64,000 nt of DNA from Labilithrix sp. GTDB lineage: Bacteria; Myxococcota_A; Polyangia; Polyangiales; Polyangiaceae. The translations under genes and the position numbers were made by a program. The DNA lies in the NCBI GenBank assembly GCA_019637155.1, contig JAHBWE010000012.1, forward strand, positions 62,001 to 126,000, in the 5' to 3' direction. Positions 32,908-40,932 of this stretch are shown here, one piece after another; positions within the stretch are counted from its first letter, which is position 1; each line of letters starts with the position of its first letter. The notes under the pieces were generated by a model, which saw nothing but the letters and a program-made list of their open reading frames with translations, was not told the DNA's origin and made no database searches.

Positions 32908-34038
32908 TCACTGCTTGCGTCCCTTCGGTTTCGCCTTCGATGCAATAGGCAGCGACGAGGCGTCTGCGAGGGACACTGGTGTGGCACCGAGTTCGGACTC
33001 GATCTGGTCGATGCTCGGGAGATTCGCCTCGAGCTGCGCCGGGAGCGCTTGCACGAGCTGGTACTCGGCGACGCCCATCGGCTTGCTCGAGTCGCGAAGC
33101 GCGTACTCGGCGACGACCTTGTCCTTGCTCTTGCACAACAACAGGCCGATCGTCGGAGCGTCCTCCGGCGCCTTCACCTGCCGGTCGACCGCCGTCATGT
33201 AGAACCCGAGCTGGCCGACGTACTCGGGCTTGAACTTGGTCGCCTTGAGCTCGATGACGACGTAGGCGCGAAGCTTCAAGTGGTAGAAGAGGAGGTCGAG
33301 GAAGAAGTCCTCTTCGCCTACCTGAAGGTGTACTTGCCGACCGACGTAGGCGAAGCCTGCGCCGAGTTCGAGGAGGAATCTCGTGATGTGTTGCACGAGC
33401 GCGCCCTCGAGCTCGTTCTCGTTCGCTTCGGCGCCGATGCCGAGGAAGTCGAAGCGGTACGGATCCTTCAGCGTCTCGCGCGCGAGGTCGGACTGCGGCT
33501 TGGGCAGGCGCTCGGCGAAGTTCGTGAGCGCCTTGCCCTGTCGCTCCACGGTCCGCATCTCGATGTGGTGCACGAGCACCGCGCGCGACCAGCCGCGCTC
33601 CAAGGCGCTCGCCGCGTAGGAGAGGCGCGCCGACCTCGTCTTCAGCTTGGCCAGAAGCACGAGGTTGTGGCCCCATGGAAGTTGTCCAACAGGCTGTTGG
33701 ACGATTGCTCCAACCTCCGGCCACGCCTCCGCGAACGCCCGCATGTACATGAGGTTCGCGCGCGAGAAGCCGCGTATCGCAGGGAACGCCGCTCGGAGAT
33801 CGGCGGACACACGGTCAACGATCCCCGCGCCCCAACCTGCACGTTGTTGCCGATCGAGGATGTCTCGCCCGAGCTGCCAGTACAACGTGAGCAGCTCACG
33901 GTTCACGGCAAGCGCCGCTCGCTGCTGCGCCGCGTGGATGCGCGCCTTCAGATCGGCGAGCCATTCCCCGTACCCGGCAGGCGCACGCGTGAGCATGACC
34001 GGACGAGTCGCCGTCGGCGTCTTCGTCGTGCGCGCCAT
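32908..34038 (-). CDS. DUF1016 / YhcG-type PDDEXK nuclease
   Basis: The protein has 376 residues from the ATG at 34038 (MARTTKTPTATRPV). The N-terminal domain is the DUF1016_N type, with REL..LYWQLGRDILDRQQ, GWGAGIVDRVSADLRAAFP and GFSRANLMYMRAFAEAWP, followed by LPWGHNLVLLAKLK. The C-terminal domain is a PD-(D/E)XK nuclease fold, with the acidic residue in FFLDLLFYHLKLRAYVVIELK (the IELK as E-x-K) and LGFYMTAVDRQV. Relatives accompany type I restriction genes and other defence loci. It lies downstream of the CARF-HEPN gene on the same strand with a 279-bp gap that may hold a small gene, and upstream of rhuM. Confidence 0.85.
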   Translation of the reverse strand: MARTTKTPTATRPVMLTRAPAGYGEWLADLKARIHAAQQRAALAVNRELLTLYWQLGRDILDRQQRAGWGAGIVDRVSADLRAAFPAIRGFSRANLMYMRAFAEAWPEVGAIVQQPVGQLPWGHNLVLLAKLKTRSARLSYAASALERGWSRAVLVHHIEMRTVERQGKALTNFAERLPKPQSDLARETLKDPYRFDFLGIGAEANENELEGALVQHITRFLLELGAGFAYVGRQVHLQVGEEDFFLDLLFYHLKLRAYVVIELKATKFKPEYVGQLGFYMTAVDRQVKAPEDAPTIGLLLCKSKDKVVAEYALRDSSKPMGVAEYQLVQALPAQLEANLPSIDQIESELGATPVSLADASSLPIASKAKPKGRKQ

Positions 34039-34072
34039 CGCGGGCCTCTTGCGCGAGCGCTTCGTCACGGCC

Positions 34073-34321
34073 TCACGGTCGCCTCTTGACCGGAGACGAC
34101 TTGGTTTCTCGGTTCGGCTTCGCTCGGGCACCCCGCTGACGCGACGTCTCGTCACGCACCCTTCCCATCCCTGTCGGCCGAGCCGCACCGTCGCCATCGC
34201 CACGTCGTGAGTGAGTCGCCGTGACCTTGGGCGACGTCAGCCACGCACGGTCGTGTGCGCTCGCGCCGCTCGTGAGCGAGCTCTTCCCCCAGGTGGAAAT
34301 CAGCAGCGGGCGCTCGATCAT
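34073..34321 (-). CDS. Possible small protein coupled to the CARF-HEPN gene
   Basis: An ATG at 34321 overlaps the TGA of the CARF-HEPN gene (ATGA), as at most other junctions of this operon, and opens 82 codons ending 34 bp before the nuclease start. The first ~35 residues (MIERPLLISTWGKSSLTSG) look ordinary. The remainder is Arg/Lys/Gly-rich and could be a chance reading frame. The overlap is the only positive evidence. Confidence 0.3.
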   Translation of the reverse strand: MIERPLLISTWGKSSLTSGASAHDRAWLTSPKVTATHSRRGDGDGAARPTGMGRVRDETSRQRGARAKPNRETKSSPVKRRP

Positions 34322-35589
34322 GACTTGCCCTCGGCATCCACGAGCGTGGGGAAGGATGGCAGGCTCGCAACGTCGACATTCGCGAGCGAGAGCGCGGAGG
34401 TCCAGAGCTTGTCGAAGACGGCGTCGGACACGCGCTCGAAGCCGTGGGCGAGGATCGAGCGGTTGCGCGCAACGAGTGGCGACTTCGTACCGCTCAGCCC
34501 AACGCCCTGGAACGTGGTCCCAAGGGGATCGTTCAGGACCGCGAGCAGCGCATAAGCGTCTTGAAGGCCGAGCGGGATGAGGCCGTTGTCCGCCCGCGGC
34601 GCCCAGGTGATGCGCAGTGACTCAGGGATCCGCTCCAGCGGGACCTTCTCGGTACTTTCGACCCCGTGGCCTTCCTTGAGCGCTACCTGCGCAATGGCTT
34701 CGGTGGCGCGGTACAGCCTCGCCACCGCATCATCAAAACGGCCCTCGTCGCTCCGGCGTTTCGCGTTGGCCAGGAGGTCGAGCACGTGGTGACGACTCGG
34801 AGGCTGCGCCAGTCCCAGTTGCCCGAGATGCGTCACAAGCTGAGCAGCGCCCGCGAGCACACGATCGCCTCTCGTGGGGCCGAGCGCGGCACGCAGATCG
34901 TTCGCCGACTTGCTGACGCTCTCGAGCAGGTTCTTGCTGGTCATGTGATCGAAGCGATCCCACGCCTCAAGCGCCTTCGCGAGCTGCTCGAGGGACGACA
35001 GCTCGCGCTTGCGGTCGGGGCGGCTCACGCGCCGCATCGTTGCGGCCGCGACGTTTGCCGCCGCGAGGTAAGCGTGCTGGTCGAACAGCACGACGAACTC
35101 GTCCACGGCTTGGTGGCCGAGTGCGTCCCACGGGTTCTGAGCGTGACGGACGATCTCCGATCCGGAGACCGCGATGCCCACCCCGTCCTTCGTGCGCTCT
35201 TTGCCGCCGACGTATGAGAACAAGCACGGCCAGTGACTCGCCTGGATGGCCATCGCTGCGGTCATGCACTTCGTACCACCCGTGATGTCCACGACGACCT
35301 GGCAACCGTCGCCGCGTGCTGCCCACGCACGCACCTCGTCGGTGAGCGCTCGGAGGTGCTCGACGCAGCTCGTAAAGTCCTGTTCGTCCGGGAGTTCGAG
35401 CAGGTCGTACCGCCCAGCGTCGAGGTCCACGCCCTCCTCACGCGCCTTGGGGAGGATCTCGGCGATCTTCCCCTTGGTGGCAGGAGTGTGAACGAACCTG
35501 ACGCGCACGGGGCGCCACTGCTTGAGCGCCGCGACGATCGGCTCCGGGCTGCCTCCGACGGTGCAGATCAACAGGGTCGAGCCGCTCAC
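34318..35589 (-). CDS. CARF-HEPN ribonuclease (TIGR02710-like, type III ancillary)
   Basis: The protein has 423 residues from the GTG at 35589, which overlaps the cmr6 stop as GTGA. Residues 1-~150 are a CARF domain: STLLICTVGGSPEPIVAAL, RFVHTPATKGK, and the ligand-loop signature DITGGTK at 101-107. It should bind a cyclic oligoadenylate made by Cas10. The C-terminal half is helical and ends with RNRSILAHGFERV (375-387), an RX4-6H motif of HEPN ribonucleases. The expected activity is non-specific RNA cleavage after activation, leading to dormancy or death of infected cells. Position directly after the cmr genes supports this. The precise cyclic nucleotide (A4 or A6) cannot be told. Confidence 0.88.
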   Translation of the reverse strand: MSGSTLLICTVGGSPEPIVAALKQWRPVRVRFVHTPATKGKIAEILPKAREEGVDLDAGRYDLLELPDEQDFTSCVEHLRALTDEVRAWAARGDGCQVVVDITGGTKCMTAAMAIQASHWPCLFSYVGGKERTKDGVGIAVSGSEIVRHAQNPWDALGHQAVDEFVVLFDQHAYLAAANVAAATMRRVSRPDRKRELSSLEQLAKALEAWDRFDHMTSKNLLESVSKSANDLRAALGPTRGDRVLAGAAQLVTHLGQLGLAQPPSRHHVLDLLANAKRRSDEGRFDDAVARLYRATEAIAQVALKEGHGVESTEKVPLERIPESLRITWAPRADNGLIPLGLQDAYALLAVLNDPLGTTFQGVGLSGTKSPLVARNRSILAHGFERVSDAVFDKLWTSALSLANVDVASLPSFPTLVDAEGKS

Positions 35590-36797
35590 GTCCGCCCTCC
35601 TGCCGAGAACAGCTTGTCCCACGCCTCGATGAGGGCACGCGCCCGAGCCTTCTTCTGCTCGTCGGCCTTCTTGTTCGTGAGGCGGTTGGTCCACGCGGCG
35701 CGCAGGTCGAACTTCGCGCCGATCGCTCGAACGACGTGCAGGTGCTCCTTGGTCGTAGCGTCGGGTGCAGCGGAGAGCAGCTCACGCATGGGCCCCGTGG
35801 CGGCTTCGCCTCTCAGCCACTTCTCGATGTCGCCGCTCAGGGCGTCCTTGCCGTACTTCGCCATGTCGGCAACGGCCTGCTCGGCCCTCGAACGCCGCGG
35901 CTCAGGGGCCTTCCAGTCACCCACCGTGCCGAGCCCGTAGCCAGCGGCAGTCTTGCCGCCGACGCCCCAGTTCTTGAGCGCATCGGCGAGGAGCTGCGCG
36001 GCAAGCTCCGTCCACTCGCTCGGCCCACCCAGGGCGAGCAGGAGGCGGCACTTGGGCCGCACCGTGAGGAATGCGACCGGGGTCGGGCTATCGTAGTCGT
36101 TCGGCAGGTTCTGGCCCGAGGAGTCGTAGAAGCCCTTCTGATGCACCGTGAGCACGTCGGTCGCGAAGGGCTTGTTGTCGGCGAGGCTGCCGGGCACGTA
36201 GAGGGCGTCGTGAAACGTCACGAGCCCAGCCGCCGCCCCCGCAGCGAAGCCGTTTTCCCGCATCGCTTCGTCTTCACGTGCGTCGGGCGCGCCGAAGAGC
36301 GCCCTGTAGACAGCGCCGGGCCCGCGCTCGATGCGTCGCCGGTTCCACGTCACGCCCTGGTAGTCGGCTCGTGCGCGTTCGTCGCCTTGCTGCTCCCAGG
36401 GCTTCTTGTTGGGCTCGGCAGGCCCGTAGGTCGCGTCGACGTAGTGCGCGACGAGGCCCTTCAGCGCTGAGCCGGGGATGACCGGTACGCCCCACGTGTG
36501 ATGCACCGTGAGGCCGACATCCATCGCACTCGCGTTGCCGTGTCCGATGAGCAGGCGGCTCGCGAGGGTGAGCTCGGCGAGGCGATCTCCGGCCGCCGAG
36601 AAGCTCGCCTTCCAGCGCTCGAAGCTGCTTGCGTAGTCGGGCGACACTGCAAGCTCGGCGAGCTTGTCCAGCCACGGACGTCGGTTGACATCGCTGATCT
36701 TGCCATCGGCAACTTCCGTGGGCGCCCACGCGTCGTACGCGAGACCAAGATGGTCTGGGACATCGCGGCCGATCGAATCCCTCAGGACCTGGCGCAT
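35586..36797 (-). CDS. cmr6: Type III-B RAMP protein Cmr6
   Basis: This 403-residue protein carries the Cmr6 RAMP signature: LTLASRLLIGHGNASAMDVG, followed by VHHTWGVPVIPGSALKGLVAHY, and the glycine-rich GKTAAGYGLG. Cmr6 is a Cas7-like subunit at the end of the Cmr backbone and helps hold the crRNA-target duplex. The extra C-terminal ~110 residues (from about 290) are helical and Lys/Arg-rich, longer than in compact homologues. Its start lies two bases after the cmr5 stop and its stop overlaps the CARF-HEPN start, so translation is probably coupled through the block. Confidence 0.9.
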   Translation of the reverse strand: MRQVLRDSIGRDVPDHLGLAYDAWAPTEVADGKISDVNRRPWLDKLAELAVSPDYASSFERWKASFSAAGDRLAELTLASRLLIGHGNASAMDVGLTVHHTWGVPVIPGSALKGLVAHYVDATYGPAEPNKKPWEQQGDERARADYQGVTWNRRRIERGPGAVYRALFGAPDAREDEAMRENGFAAGAAAGLVTFHDALYVPGSLADNKPFATDVLTVHQKGFYDSSGQNLPNDYDSPTPVAFLTVRPKCRLLLALGGPSEWTELAAQLLADALKNWGVGGKTAAGYGLGTVGDWKAPEPRRSRAEQAVADMAKYGKDALSGDIEKWLRGEAATGPMRELLSAAPDATTKEHLHVVRAIGAKFDLRAAWTNRLTNKKADEQKKARARALIEAWDKLFSAGGRT

Positions 36798-36799
36798 CG

Positions 36800-37150
36800 T
36801 CAGGTCTCCTCGAAGGTCGCCTGCACGGCGCGCTTGAGCCAGGTCGCGACCTCCAGCAGCTCGCGGGTGGCCATCATGTAGCTGTCGGCGTCGAGCCCAC
36901 GCACGCGCTGCGCCAGGTCCCGCGCCGTCGCGCCCTCCAGCCCCGGCACGCCCGCGTTCGCGAGATGACCGAGGAGAACATTCCCCCGGTCCCGCCGCTG
37001 CAACGAGGCGATCGCCGCGCAGAGGCCACTCCGCAGGATGTTGGCGCCGAGATCGTTGACGGCAATCACGTAGTCCGCCTGCTGTCCGCGTTGAACCGCA
37101 GCGACCGCGTTGTAGGCGTGCAGCGCGCGTTGTTGATCACGGAGCGGCAT
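36800..37150 (-). CDS. cmr5: Type III-B small subunit Cmr5
   Basis: The 116-residue, all-helical protein has the length and pattern of Cmr5. DQQRALHAYNAVAAV forms helix 1, and DYVIAVNDLGANILRSGLCAAIASLQRR is the conserved central region. GLEGATARDLAQRVRGLDADSYMMATRELLEVATWLKRA forms the later helices. Cmr5 lines the inner face of the complex along the target RNA. Its ATG at 37150 lies inside the end of cmr4 (14-bp overlap). No other assignment is likely given the neighbours. Confidence 0.88.
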   Translation of the reverse strand: MPLRDQQRALHAYNAVAAVQRGQQADYVIAVNDLGANILRSGLCAAIASLQRRDRGNVLLGHLANAGVPGLEGATARDLAQRVRGLDADSYMMATRELLEVATWLKRAVQATFEET

Positions 37151-38000
37151 GAGTAGCTCCGTTTCTCATGAAGGGCACGATGCGGCAGCGACCACGCCCG
37201 GTCGTCGCCTTGCCTCCGAGCTGGTGGACCTCTTCGCCCGAGAGCGCGAAGCCGAGGACCTCCTCGGGCGTCATCTTCACGTCGCGGCGACGGCTTCGGT
37301 CCGCCGCCAGCAGCCCGATAAGCAACGTCTCGGGCGGCAGGCTCTCCTCGAGCCACAGCGCGCCCTTCGCTACGGTGCGCGTCCGCTCATCGACACGAAC
37401 GCGCGCGTCGACCTGCGTCGCGGTCTCCCAGAGGAACGCCATCGTGTCGTCGTCGACGATGGCGAACCGCTTGGTGAAGATGTCGTCGCCGGGGAAGGCG
37501 AGCGGCTGAAGGCGCTGCGCCCACGCGGTCGCCTCAGCGGCCACGGTGGCTGCCAGGTCGAGGTCTTCGAGGTAGAGCCTGTCGTTGTGGACGCAGACGG
37601 TTCCCTGCGCGAGGCGCGCGCCGCGACCGTCGATGCTCGGGATGGCAAGGCTCGCGTCTTCGAGGTCACGCTTGGCGAGCGTCAGCAGGAGCGGCGACGT
37701 GACCCAGGCGAACGTGCCCCGGAAGCTCCTCACCGGCAACGCGAGCAGGCGGGCATCGCCGACGACCAGCGCACCAGCGTGCGCGGCGGGATCGTCCCAC
37801 GGCCCGAACACCGCCTCCGTCTTCTCGCGATCGGTCGCGCGTCGCGCGTCGCGCAGCACGCCCTTGATCGACGAGCCGGGCAGGAACGGGATGCCCGTCG
37901 CCTTCATGCGCGCCGTCGGCAGGTCGATGATGTCCGGCGTGTGCCCGGTGCCAGCGTGAAGAGGCGACAGCGCGTGGAGGAGGAAGGGTCTCGTGTTCAT
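37137..38000 (-). CDS. cmr4: Type III-B backbone protein Cmr4 (Cas7 family)
   Basis: This 287-residue protein starts MNTRPFLLHALSPLHAGTGH, the Cmr4 opening. PFLPGSSIKGVLRDA is the RAMP glycine-rich segment, and LHAGTGHTPDIIDLP holds the loop with Asp24 and Asp27, a candidate for the catalytic Asp that cuts target RNA at 6-nt steps. Several copies form the helical backbone around the crRNA. The C-terminus has a second glycine motif (LGGKATTGRGRCRI). It starts 4 bp inside the end of cmr3 and overlaps cmr5 by 14 bp. Confidence 0.9.
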   Translation of the reverse strand: MNTRPFLLHALSPLHAGTGHTPDIIDLPTARMKATGIPFLPGSSIKGVLRDARRATDREKTEAVFGPWDDPAAHAGALVVGDARLLALPVRSFRGTFAWVTSPLLLTLAKRDLEDASLAIPSIDGRGARLAQGTVCVHNDRLYLEDLDLAATVAAEATAWAQRLQPLAFPGDDIFTKRFAIVDDDTMAFLWETATQVDARVRVDERTRTVAKGALWLEESLPPETLLIGLLAADRSRRRDVKMTPEEVLGFALSGEEVHQLGGKATTGRGRCRIVPFMRNGATHAAP

Positions 38001-39154
38001 GGGTTGTTCCTTGTGGGGCGCCAGACGCCGGGGACGACGCGGCCAAAGCCCTCGTCGGTGCGCGTGCCGAGCGCGGTAAGCCAGAGCGCTTTGGCCTCCG
38101 CGTCGCCGAAGGGCTGACCGTCGGTGCGCTCGAAGAAGTAAACGGCGCCCGGGGGCACCATGCGTGAGGTCGGCTTGGGCTCGCCCTTAGCCATGTCCCA
38201 GCCCGACACATGGATTGGACGTGGCACGAACGCCGCGCGCAGGACGACGTTCAGCCCGGCGAGCCGGCCGCGATACTCACCATTGGTGTTCACGAAGCCA
38301 TCGGGCAGCCAGCCCTTCTCGAAGCTGATCGGCGAGGTCGCGACGAGGCGAAGTCCCACGCTCGACGCACGGAACGCCTCGAGCACGCGCGCCGGAGGAT
38401 CGAACAGCGTCGTGGGTAAAGGCTCGACGCGCGAGAGCCGCGAGTCAGAGCCAAGCGTGGCGACCTTGGGCAGTTCGCCTGCAGGCAACGCGACCTCGAC
38501 GCCGAGTGCCCATTCGCCTCCGGGGTCGAGGGTCTCGACGACGTCGTGCGAGAAGAGGACTCCGTCGTCGGAGGTCAGCTCCTCTGGGCGGATGCCGACG
38601 TGGACCTGAACGCGTCTCGTCGTCGTGAGCGCCTCACGGCGCACGCTCACGGACTTGCCAGCGAGCCAGGAGACGAACTCTTCAGTGCTCCACCAGCGAG
38701 GAGCGGCGAGCGGCTTCTGCGCGTCGTCGGGCACTGGACGCCAGAGTGACTCGCGAACTTCGTCGTCGTCCCGTCCAAGCGTCGGCGCAATGGGCTTCAC
38801 AGGATCGAGGCGATGCACTTCCTGTCGACCTTCGAGCCAGAGCGCATCGAGAGGCACGGGCCAGGTCGCGTCCTCCACGCGCCAAGCCGCACCATGCTCG
38901 CGACGAAGCACCAGGGTTCGTCCGAGGTGAATGGGCTGCGTGCGGCTTCGCCAGTCGTCCGGCGTGAAGGTGGTGTTCGACCGCGTCTCCTCGCCGCGCC
39001 CCCACAGCGAGCGGAGCGCCCCCAGTACCGTAGAAGGCCAGGGCCAGTCGAGCCCGTGGCCGCGTCCAGACGCGCTCGTGTGCCAGCCCCGACCATCCTT
39101 GGCGAAGAAGCCGTCACGAGGGACGAGCGCGAGGCGTGTCGTGGTCGTCGTCAT
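37997..39154 (-). CDS. cmr3: Type III-B RAMP protein Cmr3 (Cas5 family)
   Basis: The protein has 385 residues. The N-terminus (LALVPRDGFFAKDGRGW, then WPWPSTVLGALRSLWG) matches Cmr3, including the conserved P-R-D segment and the G-x(S/A)-x-R region. Cmr3 pairs with Cas10 at the foot of the complex and recognises the 5' handle of the crRNA. Middle residues such as EELTSDDGVLFSHDVVE and LPAGELPKVATLGSDSRLSRVEPL fit the rest of the fold. It overlaps cas10 by 4 bp (ATGA) and cmr4 by 4 bp. Confidence 0.9.
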   Translation of the reverse strand: MTTTTTRLALVPRDGFFAKDGRGWHTSASGRGHGLDWPWPSTVLGALRSLWGRGEETRSNTTFTPDDWRSRTQPIHLGRTLVLRREHGAAWRVEDATWPVPLDALWLEGRQEVHRLDPVKPIAPTLGRDDDEVRESLWRPVPDDAQKPLAAPRWWSTEEFVSWLAGKSVSVRREALTTTRRVQVHVGIRPEELTSDDGVLFSHDVVETLDPGGEWALGVEVALPAGELPKVATLGSDSRLSRVEPLPTTLFDPPARVLEAFRASSVGLRLVATSPISFEKGWLPDGFVNTNGEYRGRLAGLNVVLRAAFVPRPIHVSGWDMAKGEPKPTSRMVPPGAVYFFERTDGQPFGDAEAKALWLTALGTRTDEGFGRVVPGVWRPTRNNP

Positions 39155-40932
39155 GCTGCGCCCTCAGGGCTGCGGCGTTCGCGGATCGCAGCGCGCTCGA
39201 ATGTGCGCGCAATGAGCAGCCGCGCGACCCACGCCTCGATCTGCGCGTACAGGGCCGCGTAACCGGTGTTGGGGTCGAGGGAGAGCCCGACGCCTTCGGG
39301 GCGCAGGTCCGCGCCTTCGATCCGAGAGAGCGAGCGTTTGACGTCGAGCGCGAGCACACGCGGCCAGCCGTCACCGCTCGCGTCGTCGGGCTTGGGCAGG
39401 CGCCTGAGGATGCTGGCGATCTCGTAGACCTTGCGTGCGGGGATGCGGTCGCGGAGCAGCATGGCCGCCTCGTTCAGCTTGCGGACGGGGTGGGTGCTCC
39501 ACTGCGCGTGCCACACGCGCGAGCCGCCGGAGCGCTTGTCGACGAGCACCGCGAGGGCGTTGCGATCACGCTTCGCCTCGCGTTCGGCCTGACGTCCGAG
39601 CGTGAGCAGGTCGCCCATGCTCTCCATGACGTGGCCGATCCCGAGGCCCACCGACAAGGTCGGGCGTTTGTCCGGCGCGAGCGAGCCGCACGCCGTGTCC
39701 ATCGCGCTCTCGAAGGCTGTGCGCAGCGCGTCGGAGCAAGCGAGCGCTTCGGGCAGCGACACGAAGGCGAGCACGTCGTCGCCACCTGCGTAGACGAGCG
39801 CGCCGCGATGCTGCTGTTCGACCACCTTGCGCGCCGCGTCGGCGAAGCCCGCGAGAGCCTTGGAGAACGCACGGTGCGCGTCTGCGGAGCCGAGGCTGTC
39901 GATGGCGCGCCCCATGCGATCGCCGTCGGCGACGAGGCAGGCGACGTAGGGATACGGTTCGTCGAGCTTTCGGAAGAGAGGCCTGACGTGCCGACGGCCC
40001 CACGCTTCCGGGTCACCTTGAAGTCCCTGCTCGTCGAAGACGGAGCGCCAACGGCTCTGGAGCAAGACGCTACCGTCGAAGGCGAAGGGCGACACGCACG
40101 GCAGATCCGTGCGCGCGACACGCGAGACGCCTGCGTTTCGGCACGCCGTCTCGAGGGCAGCGAGCTCGGTCGATGCCACCTGGCTCGCGCGCGAGAGCCA
40201 CGAGGCCAGCGTGACGTTCACCACGGGCACGAACTGGTCCGGCTCACCACCTGCGCGCTTCACCAGCCCCACCGCGTCGAGCTGCTCGCCGTCGGCGATG
40301 CGGTAGCGTCCAGCGTTGTCGATCGCGCGTTGGCGAGGAGGCAGGAGGACCGACTCGCGCGCGCCGTCGAGGCTCGACTTTGGCACGTTGCCGCGCCCCT
40401 GCGTCCAAGGGTCGAAGTCGCGCAGCAGCTTGCGGCCAGCGACGGCCTGCTCGAGCTGACGGCGCGTCGCTGCGTACCCGCCGAGCGGTAGCCAGCTCGC
40501 GGCGAACTCGAGGAAGCTGTCGATCTGCTCGTTCCACACCGGGTCGATGTTCTGGGCGAGGAGCCCCGAGCACTTCCTCTTCACGGGGGCTGCGACCTGG
40601 TCACGCCAGCAGTCCGCCACGGCCTTACGAGCGGCCTTCGCGAGCTGCTGCGGCTCGATGCCCTCCGGCACCTCGGCCAGGAGCTTGTTCGCGATGTTCT
40701 GCGGCGGTGTGTTGTCGTCGCGCAGCGGCGCGAGGCACGTGACGAGCTGCGGGTCCCCGGTAGCGAGCGACGGGAAGACGAGCTTCGCGCCGCCATCGAC
40801 GAGAGCCCGCGCAGCGGCTCGCCCTAGCTCCGAGAGCAGGTAGCTGCCGTACCAGAGATCGCGCGTGCGTCGTGCCTGCGCGATGAAGTCCTGCACCGGA
40901 CCGAGCGTGACGAGGAGCAGATGCGCGGTCAT
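39151..40932 (-). CDS. cas10: Cas10/Cmr2, cyclase-competent, no HD domain
   Basis: The protein has 593 residues from the ATG at 40932, which overlaps the cmr1 stop as ATGA. It begins at once with LLLVTLGPVQDFIAQARRTRDLWYGS, the first Palm-associated domain of Cmr2. The HD nuclease domain that often precedes this is absent and no HD motif is seen. A Palm/cyclase motif YAGGDDVLAF is intact (GGDD at 383-386), as is the first acidic segment CLVADGDRMGRA near 335. The protein should therefore make cyclic oligoadenylates when the complex binds target RNA, but should lack ssDNA cleavage. This fits the adjacent CARF-HEPN effector. Two Cys residues near 107-121 could contribute to a zinc site. Confidence 0.9.
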   Translation of the reverse strand: MTAHLLLVTLGPVQDFIAQARRTRDLWYGSYLLSELGRAAARALVDGGAKLVFPSLATGDPQLVTCLAPLRDDNTPPQNIANKLLAEVPEGIEPQQLAKAARKAVADCWRDQVAAPVKRKCSGLLAQNIDPVWNEQIDSFLEFAASWLPLGGYAATRRQLEQAVAGRKLLRDFDPWTQGRGNVPKSSLDGARESVLLPPRQRAIDNAGRYRIADGEQLDAVGLVKRAGGEPDQFVPVVNVTLASWLSRASQVASTELAALETACRNAGVSRVARTDLPCVSPFAFDGSVLLQSRWRSVFDEQGLQGDPEAWGRRHVRPLFRKLDEPYPYVACLVADGDRMGRAIDSLGSADAHRAFSKALAGFADAARKVVEQQHRGALVYAGGDDVLAFVSLPEALACSDALRTAFESAMDTACGSLAPDKRPTLSVGLGIGHVMESMGDLLTLGRQAEREAKRDRNALAVLVDKRSGGSRVWHAQWSTHPVRKLNEAAMLLRDRIPARKVYEIASILRRLPKPDDASGDGWPRVLALDVKRSLSRIEGADLRPEGVGLSLDPNTGYAALYAQIEAWVARLLIARTFERAAIRERRSPEGAA

